A DNA stretch of 16,046 nt, from the NCBI GenBank assembly GCA_002168015.1, contig NHCX01000122.1:4941-20986 (forward strand), written 5' to 3'. The notes under the pieces are model-generated. The model worked only from the letters and a program-made list of their open reading frames with translations. It did no database searches and was not told the DNA's origin. The stretch comes from Verrucomicrobia bacterium TMED44. Lineage in GTDB: Bacteria > Verrucomicrobiota > Verrucomicrobiia > Opitutales > Seribacteraceae. The position numbers and the translations under genes were made by a program. Position 1 is the first letter of the stretch, and each line of letters begins with the position of its first letter. Shown one piece after another: positions 7,478 through 15,697 of the stretch.

Positions 7478-8602
7478 ATGGAACGAGGCCCTATTAGATT
7501 TCTTCCATACTTTGTACCTTTGCTTTTAAGCGTAGGCTATCTTTCGGCGGGCACGATAAATGAGCAACCCAATAGGCTTTCTAATTTGGAACAACCCCTA
7601 AGATTGGAGCATTTGGACTCTTTTCCGCTTTATCTACACGGTAAGTCCCTTCCTTTTCCCTTACTCTATCCCGAGGAGATTTCAGTGTACAAGTTAATTG
7701 ACCATGCCAGCTCTTCTTTTCAGACTTTGGAAGAATTAAGTAAGTTACCGGTGAAGAACAATTTTGCTAAGGGACATAAAAAACAGAGCAGACGACTCGT
7801 TCCGATAGCTAGAAGTAAAGGGATGTCTGGAGTGAGGAATAGTAATCTTCCAAGCGAGGATCCAGTCCAACAATTTATTCAGTCATCTTCTGCCAGACCT
7901 TTGCCGACCGATGCGGAATTGCACCATTTTCTAAAATCCGGTAACCACAATTCCAAGGATGCAAAAGATGCTCAATCCTCAAAAACATTTGCTGAATTTA
8001 AAAATGAGGCCACATCCTCCCTCCTTAGTCGAATATTCAAAGCAAATTCTTCTGCAAGAAAAAGACCAGAATTGACAAATCAGAATGTTTTACCTCCACC
8101 TCCTTCGCATCCGGGTTTTGATTTACCGGAAGCCCCCGCACTTAAGTTGCCGGAGGGAGATTTTTCTTCAACCGTGAAATTACGGGCGCACAAGCCAACT
8201 CACAACGGTCAGACTGAACCAGCTCAGGCCTCAGAGTTTTATCTGACCACCCGAAACCTGCAGGAGATTTTACATAGCCTGGATGCTGGACCGGCCGTGG
8301 CAGGAGAACTGAAAACAGTGGCCAAGATCTGGGCCAAAGCCGAAAAGAATGCATCCGAAGCCCCCGAGGTTGCTCTCGGTGTCAAATCAATCCTTTTGGA
8401 AGCAAAAGTAAGCAAAGCCCGTACAGACCCATACGGGCAAGCTGCCTTGCGTGGCGTGCAACCTGATGAGAAATATTTCCTCATCGGTATCGACAAGGAT
8501 GTGCAGTCCAATGTTGTGACCATTTGGTCAAAAGAAGTCGATGTTGGTCCAGGTGAGAATTTGGTGGAATTAAGTTCCAATGATGTGATTTATCAGGAAT
8601 AG
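7478..8602 (+). CDS. Unrecognised protein with N-terminal signal or membrane segment
   Basis: A 374-residue protein of no family I recognise. The N-terminus (MERGPIRFLPYFVPLLLSVG followed by YLSAG) is a basic start plus hydrophobic run, fitting a signal peptide or membrane anchor with possible cleavage near residue 24. Residues about 30-200 look poorly ordered: rich in Ser, Lys, Asn and Pro, with a basic patch (GHKKQSRRLVP) and another at ARKRPE. A proline cluster (VLPPPPSHPGFDLPEAP, about 204-220) separates this from a C-terminal part (about 250-374) with regular helix- and strand-like patterning, probably the folded domain. The stop is TAG at 8600. The ATG at 7478 has no Shine-Dalgarno, but that holds for most genes here. 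It is divergent from the ABC operon and 126 bp upstream of transketolase, so it may be monocistronic. An extracytoplasmic location is inferred; the function is unknown. Confidence 0.75.
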   Translation: MERGPIRFLPYFVPLLLSVGYLSAGTINEQPNRLSNLEQPLRLEHLDSFPLYLHGKSLPFPLLYPEEISVYKLIDHASSSFQTLEELSKLPVKNNFAKGHKKQSRRLVPIARSKGMSGVRNSNLPSEDPVQQFIQSSSARPLPTDAELHHFLKSGNHNSKDAKDAQSSKTFAEFKNEATSSLLSRIFKANSSARKRPELTNQNVLPPPPSHPGFDLPEAPALKLPEGDFSSTVKLRAHKPTHNGQTEPAQASEFYLTTRNLQEILHSLDAGPAVAGELKTVAKIWAKAEKNASEAPEVALGVKSILLEAKVSKARTDPYGQAALRGVQPDEKYFLIGIDKDVQSNVVTIWSKEVDVGPGENLVELSSNDVIYQE

Positions 8603-8672
8603 ACTCCAAAAAAATCATCTTCAATCCCTCTCCTTTTCAAGGACGAACAAGTAATTCTCGCCAAAAGGCCTT

Positions 8673-8688
8673 TTCCTTTGTTAAGGAA
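8673..8688 (+). terminator. Possible weak terminator hairpin before transketolase
   Basis: TTCCTT (8673-8678) and AAGGAA (8683-8688) can pair across a 4-nt loop and are followed by TATTTCTTTC. A 12-bp palindrome AAAAGGCCTTTT (8663-8674) overlaps its left arm. The stem is short and AT-rich, so it could equally be part of the transketolase leader. Confidence 0.25.
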
Positions 8689-8728
8689 TATTTCTTTCAT
8701 AATTAAAACTCCCATTTTTACACACATC

Positions 8729-10723
8729 ATGCAAAATCAGGAAATTCTTCAAAATGCTGCCGATCAAGCCCGTGGATTGGCCATCGATGCCATTCACGCC
8801 TGCTCTTCCGGACACTTGGGATTACCCCTCGGTGCTGCCGAAGTTGGAGCCGTCCTTTTTGGCCAGGACCTTCAAGTGGATCCGTCCGATGCCCATTGGA
8901 TAAACCGCGACCGCTTTATTTTATCGGCCGGTCACGGAAGCATGTTTCTTTATGGCTGGTTACACCTGGCTGGGTTTGATCTTTCTTTGGAGGAAGTTAA
9001 AAATTTCCGGCAATTACATAGCAAGACCCCCGGACATCCTGAATTTATGGAAACCCCCGGGGTTGAGTGTACCACCGGTCCCCTTGGACAAGGTGTGGGA
9101 AATGCCGTGGGCATGGCCGTTGCCGGGAAGATGGCTGCCGCCCACTTTAACACCCCTGACCATGAAATCTTTAACCACCAGGTTATCGCCCTAGCCGGGG
9201 ATGGTTGCCTGCAGGAAGGCGTAGCCGCGGAGGCAGCTTCTCTCGCTGGTCATTTGGCTCTCGATAATTTGACCCTTATTTACGACTCCAATGATGTAAC
9301 CCTGGACGCAATGGCAGACGCTTCCCAAAGCGAAAGCGTGATCGATCGTTTTGCCGCCTATGGGTTCAACTGCATCCTGATCGAGGATGGGCATGACATG
9401 CAGGCCATTGCGGATGCTCTCGCACAAGCCCGTGCCCAAACGGAAAAACCCACCTTTATCGAAGTCAAGACAACCATCGCCAAGGGAATTCCGGAAGTCG
9501 CTGGAACTGCCGGTGGTCATGGTGAGGGCGGGGCAAAATTTGCGGAATCAGCCCGCCAGGGTCTTGGGCTACCGGAAGAAACTTTTTATGTTTCCGATGA
9601 AGTACGCTCCTTCTTTGAGCAGCACAAGGCAGAACAAATACAAAGCCGTCAGCAATGGGATGCTACTTTTTCCGGCTGGCAAGCAGCCAATCCTGAAAAA
9701 GCATCTTTATTAGCTTCTGGCCTTAATCGGGAAGTCCCAGCCGATCTGATGGACCAGGTTCAGGTATTTGCAGAAGACGCTAAAGTAGCCACTCGTGCGG
9801 CTGGCAGCCAGGTCATTAACGATCTGGCCAAGGCGATGCCCACATTAATCAGTGGCTCGGCAGACCTGCATGGCTCCACCAAAAACTACATTAAAGATGT
9901 GGGTGATTTTACCGCTGATAATCATGCCGGCCGAAATATGCTTTTTGGTATCCGCGAGCATGCCATGGGTGCCATCGTTAACGGAATTGGCTATTATGGA
10001 ATTTTCCGCCCATCCGGAGCAACATTTGCAGTGTTTGCTGATTACATGCGTCCATCGGTGCGGTTGTCTGCACTTACCAATCTGCCGATCTTTCATATCT
10101 GGACGCATGATTCCGTGGCTGTCGGGGAAGACGGACCCACCCACCAGCCGGTCGAAACCGTCAGTGGATTACGGGTCATTCCCAATCTGGATATTATACG
10201 TCCTGCGGATCCGGAAGAAACGGCTGGGGCATTTGTGGCCGCTTTGCAAAGGGTTAATGGACCTACCGGACTTATTCTTACCCGCCAGGGCGTACCCAAT
10301 CTCAATGAAATTTCGGTCTCAGAGCGCCGGCATGGTGTACTTAAGGGCGGCTATATTGTCCGTAAGGAAACGGAGGAACTTGAACTGATCATCCTGGCAT
10401 CGGGAAGTGAAGTATCTGTAGCCCTGGAAGCAGCCACGCAACTGGGCAGTTCTGTACGGGTGGTCTCCATGCCCTGCATGGAACGCTTTGATCGTCAGGA
10501 TTCAGACTACCGTAATTCTGTCCTACCCAAAGGGTTTCGTCACCGCATGGCCGTGGAAGCCGGAGTTTCCGATCTTTGGCGTAAATATGTCGGACTGGAT
10601 GGCGTGATCGTAGGCATTGACCGTTTTGGTCTTTCCGCTCCAGGTAATACCGTACTTCATGAACTTGGAATTTCCGTGGAGAATGTGGTCAAACAGGCCG
10701 CTTTAGCCGGCTTGCGTGCCTAA
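8729..10723 (+). CDS. tkt: Transketolase
   Basis: A 664-residue cytoplasmic enzyme, of normal length for bacterial transketolase. It moves two-carbon ketol units between sugar phosphates in the non-oxidative pentose phosphate pathway, using thiamine diphosphate and a divalent metal. Visible marks from the N-terminus: [13 protein letters not shown] with the conserved His29, GHGSM (His69), TTGPLGQG, the cofactor/metal motif GDG (157-159) with Asn188 in [24 protein letters not shown], and the pyrimidine-domain motif FGIREHAMG with catalytic Glu410. SGHLG replaces the commoner [22 protein letters not shown] matches the family's phosphate-binding region. I chose the ATG at 8729; an in-frame TTG at 8678 would add 17 residues with no family counterpart. 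No Shine-Dalgarno is seen. The third-domain C-terminus is intact. The gene stands apart from other sugar genes in the window. Confidence 0.97.
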   Translation: MQNQEILQNAADQARGLAIDAIHACSSGHLGLPLGAAEVGAVLFGQDLQVDPSDAHWINRDRFILSAGHGSMFLYGWLHLAGFDLSLEEVKNFRQLHSKTPGHPEFMETPGVECTTGPLGQGVGNAVGMAVAGKMAAAHFNTPDHEIFNHQVIALAGDGCLQEGVAAEAASLAGHLALDNLTLIYDSNDVTLDAMADASQSESVIDRFAAYGFNCILIEDGHDMQAIADALAQARAQTEKPTFIEVKTTIAKGIPEVAGTAGGHGEGGAKFAESARQGLGLPEETFYVSDEVRSFFEQHKAEQIQSRQQWDATFSGWQAANPEKASLLASGLNREVPADLMDQVQVFAEDAKVATRAAGSQVINDLAKAMPTLISGSADLHGSTKNYIKDVGDFTADNHAGRNMLFGIREHAMGAIVNGIGYYGIFRPSGATFAVFADYMRPSVRLSALTNLPIFHIWTHDSVAVGEDGPTHQPVETVSGLRVIPNLDIIRPADPEETAGAFVAALQRVNGPTGLILTRQGVPNLNEISVSERRHGVLKGGYIVRKETEELELIILASGSEVSVALEAATQLGSSVRVVSMPCMERFDRQDSDYRNSVLPKGFRHRMAVEAGVSDLWRKYVGLDGVIVGIDRFGLSAPGNTVLHELGISVENVVKQAALAGLRA

Positions 10724-10840
10724 TTCTTTGCATCTCTGTCCATAGGTTGGACTGAGAAATCAGGCCTGGGCGATAATTTTTTACTCGAGTACAAAGTTTT
10801 CGCTCGTACTCAGGTTGGGTTGCCCACAAGCTTGACGGAT

Positions 10841-11629
10841 ATGAAAATCTATCTTCCTCTTTTGCTTGGCACGATCGTGCTGGCCGCCTTTTTCCTGTCC
10901 CCCGCATTCACTTACGCCAATGAGGAGAAACCTCCCTTTGAGGAAGTTTTCAAGAAAATGGACGCCGAAGTTCGGACTGCTCTGAAGAAAGACAAGGTCG
11001 AAGGGTTGAAAGAACTTGAACGGGTGGGGAATCTGCTCGCGAGGGATTATCCCGAGGAATTCATGCCCTATGCGATGCTCAACGCAGTGGCCCGCATGAC
11101 ATCCGATCAGGAAAAAAGCCTTAAAATTCTCAAACGGTTAGCTACCCTCGATGACACGGATCCAAAAATTGCCCGGGTGGTGTCTCAAGCCAAAGGGGAG
11201 CTCAAAAAACGCGAAGCTCTTGGAAAACCTGTGGAAATGAAGTTCACTGCTCTTGATGGGAGCAAGGTTGATTTGGCTAAAATGAAAGGAAAAGTCGTCC
11301 TGATTGATTTCTGGGCCACCTGGTGTGGACCATGTGTAAAGGAGATACCCAGTGTCAAAAAGACTTACGAGGCCTTACATGCCAAAGGTTTTGAGATCAT
11401 TGGCATCTCCATGGATAGCGATCAAAAGAAACTTGAAGATTTTCTGGCCAAGCATGCTATGCCATGGCCTCAGTTCTTCGATGGCAAAGGGTGGAAGACC
11501 AGCCTGGCACAGGAACATGGAATCAGTAGCATTCCTGCGATGTGGTTGGTCGATAAAGAAGGCAACCTGGTTGATCAGAATGCACGCACCGATCTGGAGG
11601 AAAAAGTCAAAAAGTATCTCGCGATGTAA
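10841..11629 (+). CDS. TlpA/ResA-type thiol-disulfide oxidoreductase with helical N-terminal domain
   Basis: A 262-residue exported protein. Residues 1 to about 27 form a signal peptide or anchor (MKIYLPLLLGTIVLAAFFLS, then PAFTYANEE). Residues about 30-125 are charged and helical, reminiscent of tetratricopeptide-like helices. Residues about 130-262 are a thioredoxin fold of the TlpA type, with LIDFWATWCGPC (Cys162 and Cys165), GFEIIGISMDSD, and the cis-proline loop SIPAMW (Pro232). Such proteins keep cysteines reduced in the periplasm, for example for cytochrome c assembly or for other secreted proteins; the partner here is unknown. The ATG at 10841 is preferred because the signal peptide begins exactly there; an in-frame TTG at 10820 would add seven non-hydrophobic residues. 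It lies 117 bp after transketolase, so it may be co-transcribed or separate. Confidence 0.92.
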   Translation: MKIYLPLLLGTIVLAAFFLSPAFTYANEEKPPFEEVFKKMDAEVRTALKKDKVEGLKELERVGNLLARDYPEEFMPYAMLNAVARMTSDQEKSLKILKRLATLDDTDPKIARVVSQAKGELKKREALGKPVEMKFTALDGSKVDLAKMKGKVVLIDFWATWCGPCVKEIPSVKKTYEALHAKGFEIIGISMDSDQKKLEDFLAKHAMPWPQFFDGKGWKTSLAQEHGISSIPAMWLVDKEGNLVDQNARTDLEEKVKKYLAM

Positions 11630-11648
11630 TACAGCCAGGTTGAGGTTC

Positions 11649-11668
11649 CACCACCTAGTATGGTGGTG
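11649..11668 (+). terminator. Intrinsic terminator after the TlpA-type gene
   Basis: CACCACC (11649-11655) pairs with GGTGGTG (11662-11668) across a 6-nt loop, and the stem is followed on the + strand by an interrupted T tract (TTTATTTTATTTTC). It sits 20 bp after the stop at 11629. The convergent hydrolase gene ends at 11672, so its 3' end overlaps the T tract; on the minus strand there is no T run, so it would act poorly for that gene. Confidence 0.7.
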
Positions 11669-11671
11669 AAT

Positions 11672-12376
11672 TTATTTTATTTTCAACCGTTTTAGGGTAT
11701 CCTTTGCCACCAGTTCCGCGAGTGCTTGCGAGCCATCTGGATGGTAATGAACATTCGCCACCCGCATCCAGTCCTTCATATTTTGTTTACTTGGTGAAAA
11801 AAGGTCTAAAGTGGGAATCTTATGTTTCTTCATCACTCTCGCCGCTGCCTGATTGTATTTCACTGCATCTCCCACATATCGTGCTTGGGATCCGAGGGGA
11901 ATGGGGGTGGTGTTCCGCCAAACCAATTGCCTGGCCGCCTTTTTCATTCGGCCTACCAGTTTTTCTAAATTCTTCTCATAATCGGCAAGGGGAACCTGCA
12001 CGACGCCACCCTTTTCTTTGGGTACGAGGTTGGTCCCGTCCTTTCCCATATATTTCAGGTCATGGAGTCCCCAGTTAAAATGAATCAGGTCCCATTTTCG
12101 TTTACCCAGCCACTTATCTATTTCCATCAAGCCTTTGGTGGTGGGCCCTCCATTGGTGGGAATACGGTGCAAGTTTACTTTGCCTTGGAGTAAGGCACGG
12201 GTGGGGAGGGTGTAGCCGATACTGATCGAATCTCCAATGATCAGGACATGGGGCAGTCCCTTGATCTCCTCGATCGGAGTCATCGGGTTGACGCGCTTGG
12301 GCTTTGGGGTCTGGGCATGCGTAAAGCAGGCAAACAAAAAGGAAACAACGGTGGTTCCGAGGAAGGTATTTTTCAT
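11672..12376 (-). CDS. Secreted SGNH/GDSL-type hydrolase
   Basis: A 234-residue protein with a clear signal peptide (MKNTFLGTTVVSFLFACFTH, then AQ; cleavage probably near residue 21). The rest fits a flavodoxin-like SGNH hydrolase: block I VLIIGDSISIGYT with nucleophile Ser50, block II Gly in TNGGPTT (about 76-77), block III-like HFNWGLHDLKYM with Asn101, and block V NVHYHPDGSQALAE with His210. The Asp expected three residues before the catalytic His is Ala207. Members of the family are esterases acting on acyl groups of carbohydrates or lipids, often outside the cell; the substrate here is unknown. It converges on the TlpA-type gene and diverges from the RCC1 gene across 117 bp of AT-rich DNA (12377-12493). 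The ATG at 12376 fits the signal peptide; no Shine-Dalgarno is visible. Confidence 0.88.
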   Translation of the reverse strand: MKNTFLGTTVVSFLFACFTHAQTPKPKRVNPMTPIEEIKGLPHVLIIGDSISIGYTLPTRALLQGKVNLHRIPTNGGPTTKGLMEIDKWLGKRKWDLIHFNWGLHDLKYMGKDGTNLVPKEKGGVVQVPLADYEKNLEKLVGRMKKAARQLVWRNTTPIPLGSQARYVGDAVKYNQAAARVMKKHKIPTLDLFSPSKQNMKDWMRVANVHYHPDGSQALAELVAKDTLKRLKIK

Positions 12377-12493
12377 CAGGCAATCAAAATTTCTTCGATG
12401 AATTCTCGCAAGCCATTAAAGTATGAAATTACATAAAAAATGTTTGATTTTGATTAAATTGTGAAATAATCAATATTTCTAAGGCAAAGTGTA

Positions 12494-15397
12494 GTGAAAA
12501 ATATATTCCCATTGGTTCTCTTTTGGCTTGGAATGGTTACCTCCATTCTTCATGCCAATTCTATCCCCTATACCGGGAAGATATCCTTGGATGGTATCAA
12601 TTTTGAGGGGCAGGCAAATTTTCAATTTACTATTTATACGGAAGATGGAAAAGCGGTCTGGCGCAACGGTAAGGATGCCTTATCCACCATCTCCGTTCCG
12701 GTAAAGCAGGGGCGATATTCGGTTTTGCTTGGCGGGCAGGGGATGGACCCGATATCCCCGGAGTTGTTTTTACAGTATGAAAATTTATTTCTTTCGGTTT
12801 ATGTGGATCTCAATGATGGCAAGGGTCTCCGTCACCTGGCCCCGGATCAACCCATTACTTCCGTCCCCCATGCTTTGTCTGCGGATTTGGCAGAACGGGC
12901 TAAAGTGGCGGATGGAGTAGTTGCCGGTGCCATTAATAAACAGATGCTGGGTGCTGATGTATTGGCTGATTTGAACCGAACCATTAAGAAGAGCATGCTT
13001 GGGCAAAATATTCAGAATCAATTGGATGCCCCGGTCTCCGCTTCCCGTCTCGACCCCGCTCTCAAGGCTTATCTCTCACCTCTGCTAGGGCCCAAGGCAA
13101 CAGGCAGTGTCAATGATTTAGATAAGATGGAGGGTAAAAGCGTTACCCTGTCCGCCCCAACTGCCAGTGGGCAAAATCTGCGTTACCAGTGGAAGAAAAA
13201 TGGTAATTCGATGCCCGGAGCAACCAGTAAAGATTTAATTATCACCGACCTCAATGCCACCACCGACTCCGGAAATTATGAGGTTTTGGTTGCCAATGAT
13301 TTTGGAAGCTTTTCCAAACAAATTGCATTAAATGTGTTTGGTGCGACTGCCGTGCAGATGGTTGTCGGGGATCATCACGCGCTGTATTTGGACGCGATGG
13401 GATTTCCCTATGGGGTGGGGCGAAACGATTACGGAGAAATTGGTTCAGTTTCAACTGCAACCTCGATACCTACCCGGATTAGTAATGAGCAAGTTGCCGG
13501 AATTGCAACCAGTACGCAACATTCTCTGATCTTGAAAAAAGATGGTTCGCTTTGGGGAGTGGGGAATTTATCTGTAATCGGAGGAACTGTCAAAAACCCA
13601 GTCAAGATAACCGATGGGCCGGTCAAGGATTTTGCTGCCGGTGCGAGCACGGTCTATGTGGTCCGACCCGATGGATCCCTCTGGTCTGGCGGGTTAAATT
13701 CAAATGGTCGACTTGGGGACGGAACAACGCAGAATCGTTCCTACCTGGTCAGGGTGATCGATTCGGGAGTGAAGAAGGTTTTTAGTGAGGGACAATACGC
13801 CGCGGTGATTAAGGAGGATGGTTCCCTCTGGACATTTGGTCACAATAACTTGGGACAATTGGGAAATGGTACCCAAGTTGATTCTCCTACCCCGGTCCAG
13901 ATTGAAACATCCGGAGTGGTGGATGTTTCCCCCTATTGGGATACCACCCTTTATGTGAAGTTGGACGGTTCCCTTTGGGGAACGGGAAGAAATCACCATA
14001 AAATGCTAAAAAAGGCTGGAACAGTTAGTTACCTTTCCCCGGTCAAAATTGTTGAGAGTGGAGTAACCAAAGCTTCGGTTGGGCACTGGTTTTTGATTTA
14101 CCTACTGAATGATGGATCGGTATGGGGCCGTGGACATAATTACCATGGCCAACTTGGACAATCGGGTGGTTCATCCTATTCCGATCCCGTACAAATTGTA
14201 TCCAGTGGGGCCATTGATGTGGCTGCCGGAACAGATTATTCGATGATTCTGATGGAGGATGGAAAAATCCTGACTTTTGGTCGAAATCGATACGGGCAAT
14301 TGGGTACGGGGGAACCGATCCTTTACCAGACTCCGCAAAAATTGCCTAATTTGAAAGTCAAGGATGTGGCCACTAATACAAACGGTTCCTACTTCGTGGA
14401 CTTGAATGGCTCCCTTTGGTCGGTCGGGTATGAAGATTACGAAGAATTGGGGAATGGATCCGCCGGTCATTCCTCCGTTCCCGTAAAAGTGGTGGATGGA
14501 AATGTCTCTTCGGTGGAAACTCAAAATGGGCATGTTTTATTTCGGGATATAAATGGTTCTTTGCATGGTTTTGGAAATGGGTACCAAGGTCGACTTGCCA
14601 ACAACTCGAGTACTATTCGGGAAAATCCGATTATGGTGCAGGATGGAAATGTGACTTCTTTTGCTACAGGAAAAGAACCTTCCGCAATGGTGCTGACTGA
14701 TGGATCACTTTGGACATTTGGTAAAAATAATTACGGGCAATTGGGGGATGGAACCACGACGGATCGTCTGATCCCGGTTAAAATCGTGGATGAAAATGTG
14801 ACCAAAGTGGCAATTGGAGAATCGCACACCGTTTTCTTAAAGAACAATGGTTCGGTCTGGGGAATGGGAAAGAATTCTGATTATCGTCTCGGTGATCTTA
14901 ACACTTCCGATAAACTGACCCCCGAAAAGATTGTGGACGCCAATGTCAGTGATATTGCATGTTCCAATCACGGTACATTTATTTTTAAAACCGATGGATC
15001 TCTCTGGGCAATTGGGCATAATGCACACTACCGTATGGGGCACAATGCTGGAACTGATAACTATGCAACACCTCAGACGGTATTTGCCAGTGGGGTGCAG
15101 GCAGTTTCCGGAGGACATGAGCATAGCCTGTTCTTGAAAACGGATGGTTCACTATGGGTTGCAGGTAAGAGTAGAATGGGCCGTGTGGGAACCGGGGCAG
15201 ATAATGAAAGTGTGCAACTGACCAAAATTGTCGATTCCGGAGTGGCAGGCATTTCCGCAGGCAGAGAGCATTCCATTTACTGGACGACCAATGGTGAGGT
15301 TTATGTTTTTGGAAGCAATGCATATGGACAGCTTGGTTTGCCCGGCAGAACTCTAAGTACCCACGAAAAACGGGTACTCTACGATCCGAATCAGTAA
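12494..15397 (+). CDS. Secreted protein with N-terminal beta domain, Ig-like domain and 14 RCC1-type repeats
   Basis: A 967-residue exported protein. Parts in order: signal peptide (1 to about 21, ending SILHA); a beta-rich domain (about 23-115) shared with the next gene; a motif SVPHALSADLAERA (about 123-136) like the PYALYA-type motif that follows such domains in many large bacterial secreted proteins; a helical linker (about 137-200); an Ig-like domain (about 203-282: RYQWKKNGNSMPGATS, then DSGNYEVLVAND); and 14 RCC1-type repeats of 49 residues (about 290-967) with consensus DGSLWxxGxNxxGQLGxGT. RCC1 repeats build seven-bladed beta-propellers, usually for protein binding. No C-terminal sorting domain is seen; it ends EKRVLYDPNQ. 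The GTG at 12494 is the only in-frame start before an upstream stop at 12467; an AAGG about 10 nt upstream could be a weak ribosome site. The role is unknown: adhesion or surface binding is plausible. Confidence 0.9.
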   Translation: MKNIFPLVLFWLGMVTSILHANSIPYTGKISLDGINFEGQANFQFTIYTEDGKAVWRNGKDALSTISVPVKQGRYSVLLGGQGMDPISPELFLQYENLFLSVYVDLNDGKGLRHLAPDQPITSVPHALSADLAERAKVADGVVAGAINKQMLGADVLADLNRTIKKSMLGQNIQNQLDAPVSASRLDPALKAYLSPLLGPKATGSVNDLDKMEGKSVTLSAPTASGQNLRYQWKKNGNSMPGATSKDLIITDLNATTDSGNYEVLVANDFGSFSKQIALNVFGATAVQMVVGDHHALYLDAMGFPYGVGRNDYGEIGSVSTATSIPTRISNEQVAGIATSTQHSLILKKDGSLWGVGNLSVIGGTVKNPVKITDGPVKDFAAGASTVYVVRPDGSLWSGGLNSNGRLGDGTTQNRSYLVRVIDSGVKKVFSEGQYAAVIKEDGSLWTFGHNNLGQLGNGTQVDSPTPVQIETSGVVDVSPYWDTTLYVKLDGSLWGTGRNHHKMLKKAGTVSYLSPVKIVESGVTKASVGHWFLIYLLNDGSVWGRGHNYHGQLGQSGGSSYSDPVQIVSSGAIDVAAGTDYSMILMEDGKILTFGRNRYGQLGTGEPILYQTPQKLPNLKVKDVATNTNGSYFVDLNGSLWSVGYEDYEELGNGSAGHSSVPVKVVDGNVSSVETQNGHVLFRDINGSLHGFGNGYQGRLANNSSTIRENPIMVQDGNVTSFATGKEPSAMVLTDGSLWTFGKNNYGQLGDGTTTDRLIPVKIVDENVTKVAIGESHTVFLKNNGSVWGMGKNSDYRLGDLNTSDKLTPEKIVDANVSDIACSNHGTFIFKTDGSLWAIGHNAHYRMGHNAGTDNYATPQTVFASGVQAVSGGHEHSLFLKTDGSLWVAGKSRMGRVGTGADNESVQLTKIVDSGVAGISAGREHSIYWTTNGEVYVFGSNAYGQLGLPGRTLSTHEKRVLYDPNQ
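13350..15340 (+). repeat. Array of 14 RCC1 repeat units with about 147-nt period
   Basis: The Asp/Asn-Gly anchor codon of successive repeats falls at 13397 (Met variant), 13541, 13670, 13817, 13964, 14111, 14258, 14405, 14552, 14699, 14846, 14993, 15143 and 15290. From 13670 to 14993 every step is exactly 147 nt; the other steps are 144, 129, 150 and 147. The copies are diverged at DNA level outside the GATGG(T/A)TC core, so this is an old protein-repeat array and not a recent tandem duplication. Confidence 0.88.
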
Positions 15398-15697
15398 GGT
15401 CTTCTCCTGAATCTCATTGAAGGTAGGCGGAATGACTGCCGTCTGATCTTTACTAAGAAAAGAAAAAATTTCTCATCGGAAATAGATTATGCCCGGTTTT
15501 TCTCCTTTTATTACAAAATTGTTACATTACAGCCATAATATTAAACATACCTAGTGTTAAAAGGATAAAATTAGGGTAAATATACTTATTTAGTACTAAA
15601 ATATGCTTGCATGGTAGCTAAAATAAAATTGGATAAGGTTTACTTTTAACATTTATTATTTATATAAAATAGCACAAAATACGTAATAACTAACACT
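15398..15697. other. AT-rich intergenic region between the two paralogous secreted-protein genes
   Basis: No gene, tRNA or convincing terminator is visible in these 300 bp. The first 120 bp have ordinary composition with a weak hairpin potential near 15455-15475. From 15541 to the next start the sequence is only about 22% G+C by hand count, far below the flanking genes. It has several TATA-like stretches, such as TTTATATAAAAT near 15658-15670, that could be -10 boxes. It probably holds the promoter of the gene at 15698, but no single -35/-10 pair stands out. Confidence 0.6.

Noticed and set aside
8678..8728. TTG start giving a 17-residue longer transketolase
   Set aside because: The added residues have no counterpart in the transketolase family, and the ATG at 8729 gives the normal length.
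9852..10388. A 178-codon open frame inside transketolase on the same strand
   Set aside because: It lies wholly within a gene with clear motifs in another frame, has a composition unlike a real protein, and matches no family.
13541..15300. Possible CRISPR or satellite array, suggested by the repeated GATGG(T/A)TC core
   Set aside because: The core is the Asp-Gly-Ser codons of RCC1 repeats; period is 147 nt and the frame stays open throughout, with no conserved repeat-spacer pattern.
14171..15323. Several minus-strand open frames of 90-120 codons across the RCC1 array
   Set aside because: They repeat with the array and mirror its periodic codons, as expected for shadows of a repeated coding sequence.
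15320..15397. C-terminal sorting signal (PEP-CTERM or type IX) at the end of the RCC1 protein
   Set aside because: The tail has no PEP motif, no hydrophobic helix with basic end, and no extra beta domain after the last repeat.
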